From Candidatus Levybacteria bacterium RIFCSPLOWO2_01_FULL_42_15 (lineage in GTDB: Bacteria > Patescibacteriota > Microgenomatia > Levybacterales > UBA12049): a stretch of 15,545 bases of DNA. The DNA lies in NCBI GenBank assembly GCA_001784055.1, contig MFOZ01000028.1, positions 7,280 through 22,824 on the forward strand, read 5' to 3'. The notes under the pieces were generated by a model. It worked only from the letters and a program-made list of their open reading frames with translations. It did no database searches and was not told the DNA's origin. Positions 4,955-12,475 of the stretch are shown piece after piece (the first letter of the stretch is position 1; every line of letters begins with the position of its first letter). Position numbers and translations under genes: made by a program.

Positions 4955-7900
4955 TTTTGTCCATCTTCACAACCACAGCGAGTATTCGCTTTTAGACGGA
5001 CTCTCAAAACTGGAAGACATGATTGTCCGGGTTAAAGAGCTTGGCATGACCTCTATTGCCCTAACAGACCACGGCAATATGTATGGCGCAATTACGTTTT
5101 ATAAGTCCTCCCTTGAGGCAGGAATTAAGCCTATTATTGGATGCGAGATCTACGTTGCCAAACGATCTTTACACGACAAAGAAACAGGAATAGATAACGA
5201 CAATAATCACCTGATCCTTTTGGCAAAAGATTTGAGCGGATATAAAAATCTTATGAAAATTGTGTCCATTTCTCACTTAGAGGGGTTTTACTACAAACCA
5301 AGAACCGACCTGGACCTTCTTAAGAAATATCATGAAGGGCTTATTTGTTTATCATCTTGCGTAAACGGATTTATTTCTGATCCTCTTTTAAACAACCAAG
5401 AAAAAGTAGCGGTTGAAAGGCTACAGGCGCTCTCCCGAATTTTTGGAGAGAATCATTTCTATCTTGAACTCCAAAGACACATCAATATCCCTAAGCAGGA
5501 TGTACTCAACAAAAAACTCATAGAGCTTTCTCGGGCACATGGAATTCCTTTGATTGCAACAAATGATAACCACTACGCAAGAAAGGATGACGCAGAGGCT
5601 CAAGAGATTCTTTTATGCATCCAGACCCAAGCAACCATCCAAACACCCAATAGAAAGCTATCCATGATTGATTCTCCGGATTTCTACATAAAGTCTCCCG
5701 ATGACATGGAAAAATTATTTATTGACCTTCCGGAGGCAGTCGCAAATACGGTAAAAATCGCCAATATGTGCAACATGGAAATAACGCTTGGAAAATGGAT
5801 TATGCCGGTATTTGAAGTCCCAGGCAAAAAAGATGAGGCTGAATTCTTTAAAAAACAGATTGATGCGGGGATTAAGAAAAGATATTCCGTAGTAACGGAA
5901 GATATAAAAGAACGCGTAGATTACGAGCTTTCCATCATCCTTAAAAAGGGGTATCATACGTATATTCTTATTGTTGCGGACTTTGTGAATTGGGCAAAAT
6001 CCCGCGGAATAACGGTTGGCCCGGGAAGAGGATCAAACGCCGGATCAATTATTTCTTACGCGCTGGGAATATCCGACATTGACCCTTTATTTTTTAAGCT
6101 TCCTTTTGAACGCTTTCTTAATCCCATGAGACCCTCTCCCCCTGACATTGACCTTGATTTTGCGGATGATAGAAGAGATGAGGTCATTGAATACGTCACA
6201 AAAAAATACGGGGAGGATAAGGTAGCGCAAATTATTACGTTTGGAACCATGGAAGCGCGTGGTGCTGTCAGAGACGCCGGACGAGCCTTGGGCATGCCGT
6301 ACGCAGGGCCTGACCGCATCTCAAAAATGATTCCTCCCGGCTGGCAGGGCCATGCCATGACAATAAACAAAGCGCTTGAACAAAGCCCCGATCTTAAAAG
6401 AGCATACATTACCGAAGATGAAACCAGACGTCTTCTTGACGTTGCAAAAAAATTAGAAGGGGTGGCCCGACACGCATCGGTGCATGCGGCAGGTGTGGTG
6501 ATTGCGGATAAACCGCTTATGGAATACACTCCCCTTCAGAGAGAAACAAATGGAAACAAAATTGTCACCCAGTATGACATGTACACCGTAGGGGAAGATG
6601 GTGTAGGACTTCTTAAAATTGATTTTCTTGGGTTGAGAAATCTTACCATTATTCAAGAAACGCTTCGATTTGTCAAAGAAAACCAGAAAAAAGAAATTGA
6701 TTTTTCCAATATTTCCTTTGAAGACCCAAAAACGTACGCGCTTCTTTCTTCAGGAGAAACAACCGGAATTTTTCAGCTTGAATCAGAGGGCATGAGAAAA
6801 TATATCAAAGAGCTTAAGCCAACAACAATTTTTGACCTGCAGGCTATGGTTGCGTTGTATCGACCGGGTCCCATGGCAAACATTCCGGAATTTATAAAAA
6901 GAAAGCACAATCCATCTCTTATTGATTACCCTGATGAGCGGCTTAAAAACGTGCTTAGTCAATCCTACGGAATCATTACCTATCAAGATGACCTTCTTCT
7001 TACCGCAATAACCGTTGCCGGATATTCGTGGCTTGAGGCAGACTTGCTGCGCAAGGCAGTTGGGAAAAAGATCACTCAGGAAATGAAAAAACAACACGAT
7101 AAATTTATTGAAGGGTGCGTAAAAAATGGCATGACCAAAAGAAGTGCGGAAAACCTGTGGCTTCTTTTTGAACCATTCGCAGGCTACGGCTTTGGCAAGG
7201 CTCATTCCGCTTGCTACGCAACCATTGCGTTTAGAACCGCGTATCTAAAGGCTCACTTCCCTGTTGAGTTTATGACTGCCCTTCTTACCGCTGAGTCTCG
7301 CGGCTCATCAGGCCCCACAAAAAACGAAAAAATAACCCAGGCCGTTGTAGAATGCAAACGGCTCACAATTCCGATTCTTCCGCCTGATATCAATACTTCC
7401 CAGAGTGAATTTTCCATAGAAAATTCATCTTCCATCAGGTTTGGTTTCTCCGCTATAAAAAATGTGGGACAAGCGGCAATTGAGGCAATTTTAAGCCAAA
7501 GGCAACACGGTCTTTTTGAAAGCTTTGAGAACCTTTGTCAGAAAGTTGACCTTTCTAAGGTTAACAAAAAAACCCTTGAAAGCCTGATTAAGGCAGGAGC
7601 TTTGGATTTGTTTGGAAAGAGAGCAAGCCTTCTTATTAAACTCCCGGAAATTTTGGAAAACGCGCATAAGGCAAAAAAAGATACCCTTTCCGGACAGCAA
7701 AGCCTTCTGTTTGATGAGGAAGAAGTTCAGATCCATACGTCTGTGGATATGCCGGACGTTGAAGACTTTTCTGAACCCGAAAAACTTGCTTTTGAAAAAG
7801 AATTTTTAGGGCTCTACCTTACTTCCCATCCCCACATAGAAACGCTTGAGGCAGTACGAAAGGTTATTACGCATGGACTTGAGGAGTTAAAGGAAGAAGA

Positions 7901-8174
7901 AGAGGGAACGAGGGTAATAATTGGAGGCATTATAGAAACAAGCAGAAAAATTTTCACCAAAAGGGGCAATAATGAGATGGCGTTTCTGTCAATCGGAGAT
8001 GAAAAAGGAATTTCTGTTGAATGCGTTGTATTCCCTAAGATATATGAGCAATTTAAACACCTCCTTATAAGAGATCAGGTTATTGTTGTTGATGGGAGAC
8101 TTGATACAAAAAATGACCGTCCCATGATCATTGTGGAAAAAATCGCAACCCTAAAACAAACAGCAAAAAACTAA
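4947..8174 (+). CDS. dnaE: DNA polymerase III alpha subunit
   Basis: This is the replicative polymerase catalytic subunit, 1075 residues. Domains in order: an N-terminal PHP domain (about 1-270) with a full set of likely metal ligands, His8, His10, Asp17, His42, Glu67, His88, Cys138, Asp207 and His209; a palm with GPGRGSNAGS and catalytic aspartates Asp400 and Asp402 in PDIDLDFADDRRDEV and Asp559 in LLKIDFLGLRNL; fingers with EADLLRKAVGKK; a helix-hairpin-helix region; a beta-clamp motif QSLLF at 918-922; and an OB fold (about 985-1070). The protein stops right after the OB fold, about 85 residues shorter than E. coli DnaE, so the tau-binding tail appears absent. The PHP ligands, unlike E. 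coli, suggest intrinsic 3'-5' proofreading (inference). It overlaps gatB by eight bases and has no own ribosome site. Confidence 0.97.
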   Translation: MADFVHLHNHSEYSLLDGLSKLEDMIVRVKELGMTSIALTDHGNMYGAITFYKSSLEAGIKPIIGCEIYVAKRSLHDKETGIDNDNNHLILLAKDLSGYKNLMKIVSISHLEGFYYKPRTDLDLLKKYHEGLICLSSCVNGFISDPLLNNQEKVAVERLQALSRIFGENHFYLELQRHINIPKQDVLNKKLIELSRAHGIPLIATNDNHYARKDDAEAQEILLCIQTQATIQTPNRKLSMIDSPDFYIKSPDDMEKLFIDLPEAVANTVKIANMCNMEITLGKWIMPVFEVPGKKDEAEFFKKQIDAGIKKRYSVVTEDIKERVDYELSIILKKGYHTYILIVADFVNWAKSRGITVGPGRGSNAGSIISYALGISDIDPLFFKLPFERFLNPMRPSPPDIDLDFADDRRDEVIEYVTKKYGEDKVAQIITFGTMEARGAVRDAGRALGMPYAGPDRISKMIPPGWQGHAMTINKALEQSPDLKRAYITEDETRRLLDVAKKLEGVARHASVHAAGVVIADKPLMEYTPLQRETNGNKIVTQYDMYTVGEDGVGLLKIDFLGLRNLTIIQETLRFVKENQKKEIDFSNISFEDPKTYALLSSGETTGIFQLESEGMRKYIKELKPTTIFDLQAMVALYRPGPMANIPEFIKRKHNPSLIDYPDERLKNVLSQSYGIITYQDDLLLTAITVAGYSWLEADLLRKAVGKKITQEMKKQHDKFIEGCVKNGMTKRSAENLWLLFEPFAGYGFGKAHSACYATIAFRTAYLKAHFPVEFMTALLTAESRGSSGPTKNEKITQAVVECKRLTIPILPPDINTSQSEFSIENSSSIRFGFSAIKNVGQAAIEAILSQRQHGLFESFENLCQKVDLSKVNKKTLESLIKAGALDLFGKRASLLIKLPEILENAHKAKKDTLSGQQSLLFDEEEVQIHTSVDMPDVEDFSEPEKLAFEKEFLGLYLTSHPHIETLEAVRKVITHGLEELKEEEEGTRVIIGGIIETSRKIFTKRGNNEMAFLSIGDEKGISVECVVFPKIYEQFKHLLIRDQVIVVDGRLDTKNDRPMIIVEKIATLKQTAKN

Positions 8175-8188
8175 TTATTTCACCGGTA

Positions 8189-8216
8189 TTGATTTTTCTG
8201 GAAATATCTGTACAAT
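8189..8216 (+). promoter_or_regulatory. Promoter of the ATP synthase operon
   Basis: The 54-base dnaE-atpB gap holds TTGATT (8189-8194), a 16-bp spacer and TACAAT (8211-8216). The predicted start at about 8223 leaves a leader of about six bases before the atpB ATG at 8229, too short for a Shine-Dalgarno sequence. No intrinsic terminator is visible after dnaE, so read-through from the gat operon is also possible. Confidence 0.6.
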
Positions 8217-8228
8217 TAAGAGTATCAT

Positions 8229-8993
8229 ATGGCTTCATTTTCACCGGAGACGATAACCCATGTTGGCTTTCTTCCCATAACAAATACCCTCATTCATACT
8301 CTCTTCGTAGACGGAGTTCTTATCGCAATTTCTGTCTACGTTTCTAAAAACACAAAACAGATTCCCTCTTTTTTTCAAAATATGATGGAGGGACTTATGG
8401 AAGTTGGATATAATCTCACCAAGTCAATTGCCCAAAAAACCCACGAGTATATATTTCCGTTTGCGATGAGCTTTTTTTTGTTTATTTTTGTGGCAAACAT
8501 TACGAGTCTTTTTCCCGGTTTTGGAAGCATTGGTTTTTTTGAAACAAAAAAACATTTAGTCCCTCTTTTACGAGGAGCAACGAGCGATCTTAACGTAACC
8601 CTTGCTCTTGCCGTAGTATCGATAATAGCAACACACGCGCTAAGCATTAAGCTTACCGGCATTAAAAACTATCTGGGAAGGTTTTTTTCCCTCAATCCAA
8701 TTCTTTTGTTTGTTGGCATACTTGAAATTGTGGCAGAAATCACTAAGGTTATATCGCTTTCATTTCGTCTCTTTGGAAATATTTACGCGGGGGAAGTTGC
8801 CCTTATGACGGTATCGGGCTTATTTGCCTTTTTGTTTCCTCTTCCCTTTCTCTTTTTGGAAAACATTGTCGCGCTGGTACAAGCGTTGGTGTTCTCTATA
8901 TTAACGCTTGTTTTTATGGCAATTTTGACAACGCCACATCATTTGTCTCATGGCACATCACGCCATGTCGTAAGGGAGGTGAGTAGCTCATGA
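8229..8993 (+). CDS. atpB: F1Fo ATP synthase subunit a
   Basis: Subunit a is the membrane stator of Fo that forms the two proton half-channels against the c-ring. The 254-residue protein has about five to six hydrophobic helices and the family landmarks PLLRGATSDLNVTLALA and SLSFRLFGNIYAGEVAL. Arg180 in the latter is the essential arginine facing the c-subunit carboxylate. The last helix carries the conserved VQALVF block, and the soluble tail is histidine-rich (TTPHHLSHGTSRH). It is first in a complete atpBEFHAGDC cluster; no atpI precedes it. It overlaps atpE by four bases (ATGA) and ends in TGA. Confidence 0.96.
   Translation: MASFSPETITHVGFLPITNTLIHTLFVDGVLIAISVYVSKNTKQIPSFFQNMMEGLMEVGYNLTKSIAQKTHEYIFPFAMSFFLFIFVANITSLFPGFGSIGFFETKKHLVPLLRGATSDLNVTLALAVVSIIATHALSIKLTGIKNYLGRFFSLNPILLFVGILEIVAEITKVISLSFRLFGNIYAGEVALMTVSGLFAFLFPLPFLFLENIVALVQALVFSILTLVFMAILTTPHHLSHGTSRHVVREVSSS
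8975..8982 (+). promoter_or_regulatory. Near-perfect Shine-Dalgarno before atpE
   Basis: GGAGGTGA, eight contiguous bases complementary to the 16S rRNA tail, seven bases before the atpE ATG and inside the end of atpB. It is the strongest ribosome site in the window and precedes the subunit needed in most copies. Confidence 0.85.
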
Positions 8994-9196
8994 GTATTAC
9001 TATTACCGGTGGTCTTATTATTGCACTCGGAGGAATGTTTCCCGCTCTTGCCATTATGTTAATCGGCGCAAAAGCAATGGAAGCGATTGGCAGAAATCCT
9101 GAAGCGGCAGAAAAAATTTTACCTCCCATGCTTTTGGGAATGGCATTTGCAGAAGCCATCGCTATTTATTCTTTAATCTTGGCATTTATCAAGTGA
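8990..9196 (+). CDS. atpE: F1Fo ATP synthase subunit c
   Basis: Subunit c forms the rotating membrane ring that carries protons. The 68-residue protein is a two-helix hairpin with the polar loop GRNPEA (34-39) and the ion-binding carboxylate Glu55 in GMAFAEAIAIYSL. The Na+-binding residues of Ilyobacter-type c subunits are not present: the glutamine position of helix 1 is Ile22, and the residue after the glutamate is Ala56 rather than serine. Proton coupling is therefore likely (inference). Helix 1 reads LGGMFPALAIMLIGAKA, so the usual GxGxGxG packing ridge is largely replaced by bulkier residues. It is slightly shorter than the usual 70-80. It is followed by a 25-base gap before atpF. Confidence 0.95.
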   Translation: MSITITGGLIIALGGMFPALAIMLIGAKAMEAIGRNPEAAEKILPPMLLGMAFAEAIAIYSLILAFIK

Positions 9197-9221
9197 ATCA
9201 CAGCGATGGCGCTCAAATACT

Positions 9222-9728
9222 ATGGAACTTATAAAACAATTTGGATTTGACCCTGTTTTGTTCTTTGCGCAAATAGTTAACTTTGCTATTGTTCTGTGGG
9301 TATTGAAAAGGTTTTTGTACAAACCCCTTCTTGATGTGCTTAAGAAAAGGGAACAAACCATTCTTGAAGGGATAAAAAATGCTCAAGAGGCAGAAAAACG
9401 GCTTGAGGAAGCAACCCGCAGAGAAAAGCAAATCCTTCTTAAAGCACAGGATGAGGCAAAAAAGATGCTTGAGGAGGCAAAAACCCAATCGCTTCTCACA
9501 ATCCAAAAAGCAGAAAGCGAAGCAAAACAATTGACCCAGAGTATGATCGAAGAAACAAGAATTCAAATAGCTCAACAAGTACAAGACGTAGAGAAAAAGC
9601 TTCGCTCACAGATTTCTTTTATTGCGGTTGAGTTCTTGCGAAAATCGATTAGCCAGCTTTTTGAAGACAAAGATCAAGAAAAAATTCTCGATCGAGCAAT
9701 GAAGCAGCTGCAGAAAGACTCCAACTAA
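9222..9728 (+). CDS. atpF: F1Fo ATP synthase subunit b
   Basis: Subunit b is the peripheral stalk linking subunit a in the membrane to delta and F1. The 168-residue protein has one N-terminal membrane helix at about 10-30 (PVLFFAQIVNFAIVLWVLKR), followed by a long charged coiled coil of alternating Lys/Glu/Ala/Gln (about 35-135) and a short C-terminal helix. Length and layout are typical for a homodimeric bacterial b, and there is only one b gene. No ribosome site is visible before the ATG; the gap from atpE is 25 bases. atpH follows after four bases. Confidence 0.94.
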   Translation: MELIKQFGFDPVLFFAQIVNFAIVLWVLKRFLYKPLLDVLKKREQTILEGIKNAQEAEKRLEEATRREKQILLKAQDEAKKMLEEAKTQSLLTIQKAESEAKQLTQSMIEETRIQIAQQVQDVEKKLRSQISFIAVEFLRKSISQLFEDKDQEKILDRAMKQLQKDSN

Positions 9729-9732
9729 ACCA

Positions 9733-10098
9733 ATGAAACAACACATGATGAAACAGTTAATCGCGATAAGCTATAAAAACAATAAGCTTGATGAAAAAGT
9801 TGTTTTTAAGATAGCTTGCTTGCTTTTACGAAAAGACCTCAAGCGATACGTTCGCGCTCTTAAAAATTATGAAAAAAAACGAACCGTTACCGTATCTCTT
9901 CCTTCTATTTCAAGAGAACTAATCCATAAAAATGAATATCTTCTTAAGAAGATATTCCCAAAGAAAGAGATACTATATAAAAAAGACCCCTTGCTTATGG
10001 CGGGGGTTCGTTTTTCTCACCATGACACTATTTTTGAGATGAGCTTAAGAAATACACTAGAACAAATTGCTGCGCATGCAGGGGAGACAGACAGATGA
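9733..10098 (+). CDS. atpH: F1Fo ATP synthase subunit delta, shortened
   Basis: Delta joins the top of F1 to subunit b. At 121 residues it is much shorter than the usual 175-180. The C-terminal part is recognisable: RTVTVSLPSISRELI, then DPLLMAGVRFSHHDTIFEMS and LRNTLEQIA, corresponding to the conserved strand-strand-helix ending (DxSxxxGVxxxxGDxxxDGSxRxxLxxL pattern). The N-terminal helical domain, normally about 105 residues and binding the alpha-subunit tips, is reduced to about 45 very basic residues. The frame is open and lies exactly between atpF and atpA, so this looks like true reduction rather than a sequencing break; I see no upstream coding remnant. In-frame Met codons at 9745 and 9748 are alternative starts. 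It overlaps atpA by ATGA. Confidence 0.88.
   Translation: MKQHMMKQLIAISYKNNKLDEKVVFKIACLLLRKDLKRYVRALKNYEKKRTVTVSLPSISRELIHKNEYLLKKIFPKKEILYKKDPLLMAGVRFSHHDTIFEMSLRNTLEQIAAHAGETDR
10081..10086 (+). promoter_or_regulatory. Shine-Dalgarno before atpA
   Basis: GGGGAG lies eight bases before the atpA ATG, within the end of atpH. It supports the start at 10095 and independent initiation in addition to the ATGA coupling. Confidence 0.6.
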
Positions 10099-11612
10099 TT
10101 ACCACAGAAGATATCATTGCAAAACTAGAAAAACGGATCCATTCTTTTAATGATAGCGGAAAAAAGCTTAACGTTGGCACCGTCATGAAAAATACCGATG
10201 GCGTAATTACCGCAGATGGTCTTTCGGATGTTGCCATGGGAGAAATCGTAACATTTGAAAATGGTAATAGCGGAGTTGTTCTTAATTTAGATGAAGATAC
10301 GGTCTCAATCATTCTTCTGGGAAGTCAGGAAAACCTCAAAGAAGGAAACCGTGTAGAGACAACAGGAAAACTCTTAAGCATTAATGTATCTAATGAATAT
10401 CTTGGACGCACCATCAACCCCTTGGGAAATCCTCTTGATGGAAAACCAGACATTAAAGGGGAAAAAGACATGCCTCTGGAGAGAATTGCCCCAGGAGTAG
10501 TAGAGAGAGAACCGGTGAATACCCCCGTCAAAACAGGAATTAAGGCAATCGACGCAATGATTCCTATCGGGCGCGGACAACGAGAGCTTATTATCGGAGA
10601 TAGGGGACTTGGAAAAACAGCGATTGCAATAGACACTATTATTAACCAAAGAATACAGGAGAAGGGTCACAAACGCGTCATTTGCATTTATGTGGCTATT
10701 GGCCAGAAACGAAGTACTGTTGCGCAGATTGTGAATAAACTTAAGGAAGAAAAAGCGCTTCCGTATACAATCATTGTAGTTGCAGACGCATCAGATCCGG
10801 CATCTTTTCAATACCTTGCTCCGTACGCAGGCTGCGCAATCGCGGAGTATTTTATGGAAAAAGGGGAAGATGTCCTCATTGTCTATGATGACCTTACCAA
10901 ACACGCATGGGCGTATCGACAACTTTCTCTTGTCTTAAGACGTCCCGCGGGGCGTGAGGCATATCCGGGAGACGTCTTTTATCTTCACAGCAGACTTTTA
11001 GAGCGCGCGGTAAAACTCAATAAAGAGGGACATGGCTCAATCACCGCTCTTCCTATTATAGAAACGCAAGCAGGAGACATATCTGCCTATATTCCTACCA
11101 ACGTAATTTCAATAACGGATGGGCAAATATTTTTAGAAGCTGACTTATTCAACAGCGGCATTCGCCCGGCAATCAACGTAGGAAATTCCGTTTCTCGGGT
11201 GGGAGGATCCGCGCAAACCGGAGGAATGAAATCCGTTGCGGGAAAGATGAGGCTTGAGCTGGCACAATATCAAGAACTTGCGGCGTTTGCTCAGTTTGGA
11301 AGTGAACTTGATAAAGAGACGCTCACGCGATTGGAAAGAGGAAAACGCACGATTGAAATTTTTAAGCAAGCGCAATACCGTCCTGTTGCTGAATCGCTTC
11401 AGATTGCTATAATTTGGACTGTTTCCAATGGCCACTTGGATGACATCCCGCTTGAGGAAATCCAACGATTTGAAGAAGAATTCAGCCAATATCTCCAAAC
11501 AAGGCACAAAAAGCTTTTGGAAGATTTAGGAAGTGGCACAAAGCTTACCGAACCCATAAACCAAACAATGGAAAAAGCAGTGAAAGATTTCAAACAGTTG
11601 TTTCATGGGTAA
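10095..11612 (+). CDS. atpA: F1Fo ATP synthase subunit alpha
   Basis: Alpha is the non-catalytic nucleotide-binding subunit of the alpha3beta3 head; it supplies the arginine finger to the beta sites. The 505 residues match the usual length. Order: beta-barrel domain with DGVITADGLSDVAMGEIV; P-loop GDRGLGKTAIAID (168-180); IYVAIGQKRSTVAQIV; the long block RQLSLVLRRPAGREAYPGDV; the switch ALPIIETQAGDISAYIPTNV; the arginine finger in NSVSRVGGSAQ; and a helical C-terminal domain. The P-loop differs from the almost universal GDRQTGKT by having GL in place of QT, but Gly-Lys-Thr is kept. It is followed by atpG after a five-base gap. Confidence 0.97.
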   Translation: MITTEDIIAKLEKRIHSFNDSGKKLNVGTVMKNTDGVITADGLSDVAMGEIVTFENGNSGVVLNLDEDTVSIILLGSQENLKEGNRVETTGKLLSINVSNEYLGRTINPLGNPLDGKPDIKGEKDMPLERIAPGVVEREPVNTPVKTGIKAIDAMIPIGRGQRELIIGDRGLGKTAIAIDTIINQRIQEKGHKRVICIYVAIGQKRSTVAQIVNKLKEEKALPYTIIVVADASDPASFQYLAPYAGCAIAEYFMEKGEDVLIVYDDLTKHAWAYRQLSLVLRRPAGREAYPGDVFYLHSRLLERAVKLNKEGHGSITALPIIETQAGDISAYIPTNVISITDGQIFLEADLFNSGIRPAINVGNSVSRVGGSAQTGGMKSVAGKMRLELAQYQELAAFAQFGSELDKETLTRLERGKRTIEIFKQAQYRPVAESLQIAIIWTVSNGHLDDIPLEEIQRFEEEFSQYLQTRHKKLLEDLGSGTKLTEPINQTMEKAVKDFKQLFHG

Positions 11613-11617
11613 TTATT

Positions 11618-12475
11618 ATGGCTAACACTGTTTTACTAAAACGGAGAATCAAAACGTCACGCAATGTCTCAAAGACAACTCGTGCCATGCAAATGATTGC
11701 CGCATCAAAGCTCAAGCGTGCGCAGGAAGCGGTTCTTGCTTCCCGTCCCTATGTGGAAAAACTGGGATCCTTATGCAAAGAAGTTGGAGAAAAAACAGAT
11801 GTGCTCTCCCATCCCTATCTGCTGCAGAAGGATACCAAGCAAAGAAGCGAGCTTCTTTTTATTCTTGCTCCGGATAAAGGGCTATGCGGCGGACTTGTTT
11901 CTAATCTGGTAAAAACATATCTTGAATTCTCGAAAGCGTCATATGTGAAGATTGTTACGGTTGGAAAAAAAATAGAACCGGCGGCGGCACGCTCTCAGAA
12001 TGAGCTTGTTGCATCCTTTCCTTTTGGAACATCTTTGCCTACATTTGAGGCCACAGAGGGAATTATAACTATCATAAAAGATTACTATATAAATCAAAAA
12101 GTAGAATCGGTTAAAATACTGTACCATAAATTCTTGGGTCTATTTTCCCAGGTGACTACTGTTTTAACTCTTCTTCCCATAAACCTTGAAAAGGAAAACA
12201 CAAAACACGTATCGGAATATCAGCTGTTTGAACCCACACTTCAGGAAATACTGCCGTATCTGCTTGAGAGATATGTAGAAATGGCAGTATATCAATGTCT
12301 ACTGGAAAATTTTGCCTCCGAACAGGCAGCACGGATGATCGCCATGCAAAACGCAACAGACAATGCGCGCGATATTATCTTTGAATTGACGCTTGAGTAT
12401 AATAAAATGCGCCAAGAGAAAATCACGAACGAAATTTTAGATATAAGTTCAGAAGGAGTTAATCAATATGCCTAA
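11618..12475 (+). CDS. atpG: F1Fo ATP synthase subunit gamma
   Basis: Gamma is the central rotor shaft that turns inside the alpha3beta3 head. The 285-residue protein has both signature ends: LKRRIKTSRNVSKTTRAMQM near the N-terminus and ARMIAMQNATDNARDIIFEL then LTLEYNKMRQEKITNEIL at the C-terminus, which form the antiparallel coiled coil. The middle, with LFILAPDKGLCGGLVSNLV, is the globular domain. Length is normal. There is no Shine-Dalgarno sequence upstream; the start lies five bases after the atpA stop. It overlaps atpD by eight bases. Confidence 0.96.
   Translation: MANTVLLKRRIKTSRNVSKTTRAMQMIAASKLKRAQEAVLASRPYVEKLGSLCKEVGEKTDVLSHPYLLQKDTKQRSELLFILAPDKGLCGGLVSNLVKTYLEFSKASYVKIVTVGKKIEPAAARSQNELVASFPFGTSLPTFEATEGIITIIKDYYINQKVESVKILYHKFLGLFSQVTTVLTLLPINLEKENTKHVSEYQLFEPTLQEILPYLLERYVEMAVYQCLLENFASEQAARMIAMQNATDNARDIIFELTLEYNKMRQEKITNEILDISSEGVNQYA
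12452..12458 (+). promoter_or_regulatory. Shine-Dalgarno before atpD
   Basis: GAAGGAG lies nine bases before the atpD ATG, within the end of atpG, and supports the start at 12468. Confidence 0.7.

Noticed and set aside
6056..6529. Minus-strand frame of 157 codons inside dnaE
   Set aside because: It is antisense to the most conserved polymerase motifs (PDIDLDF region), so its openness reflects the codon pattern of dnaE.
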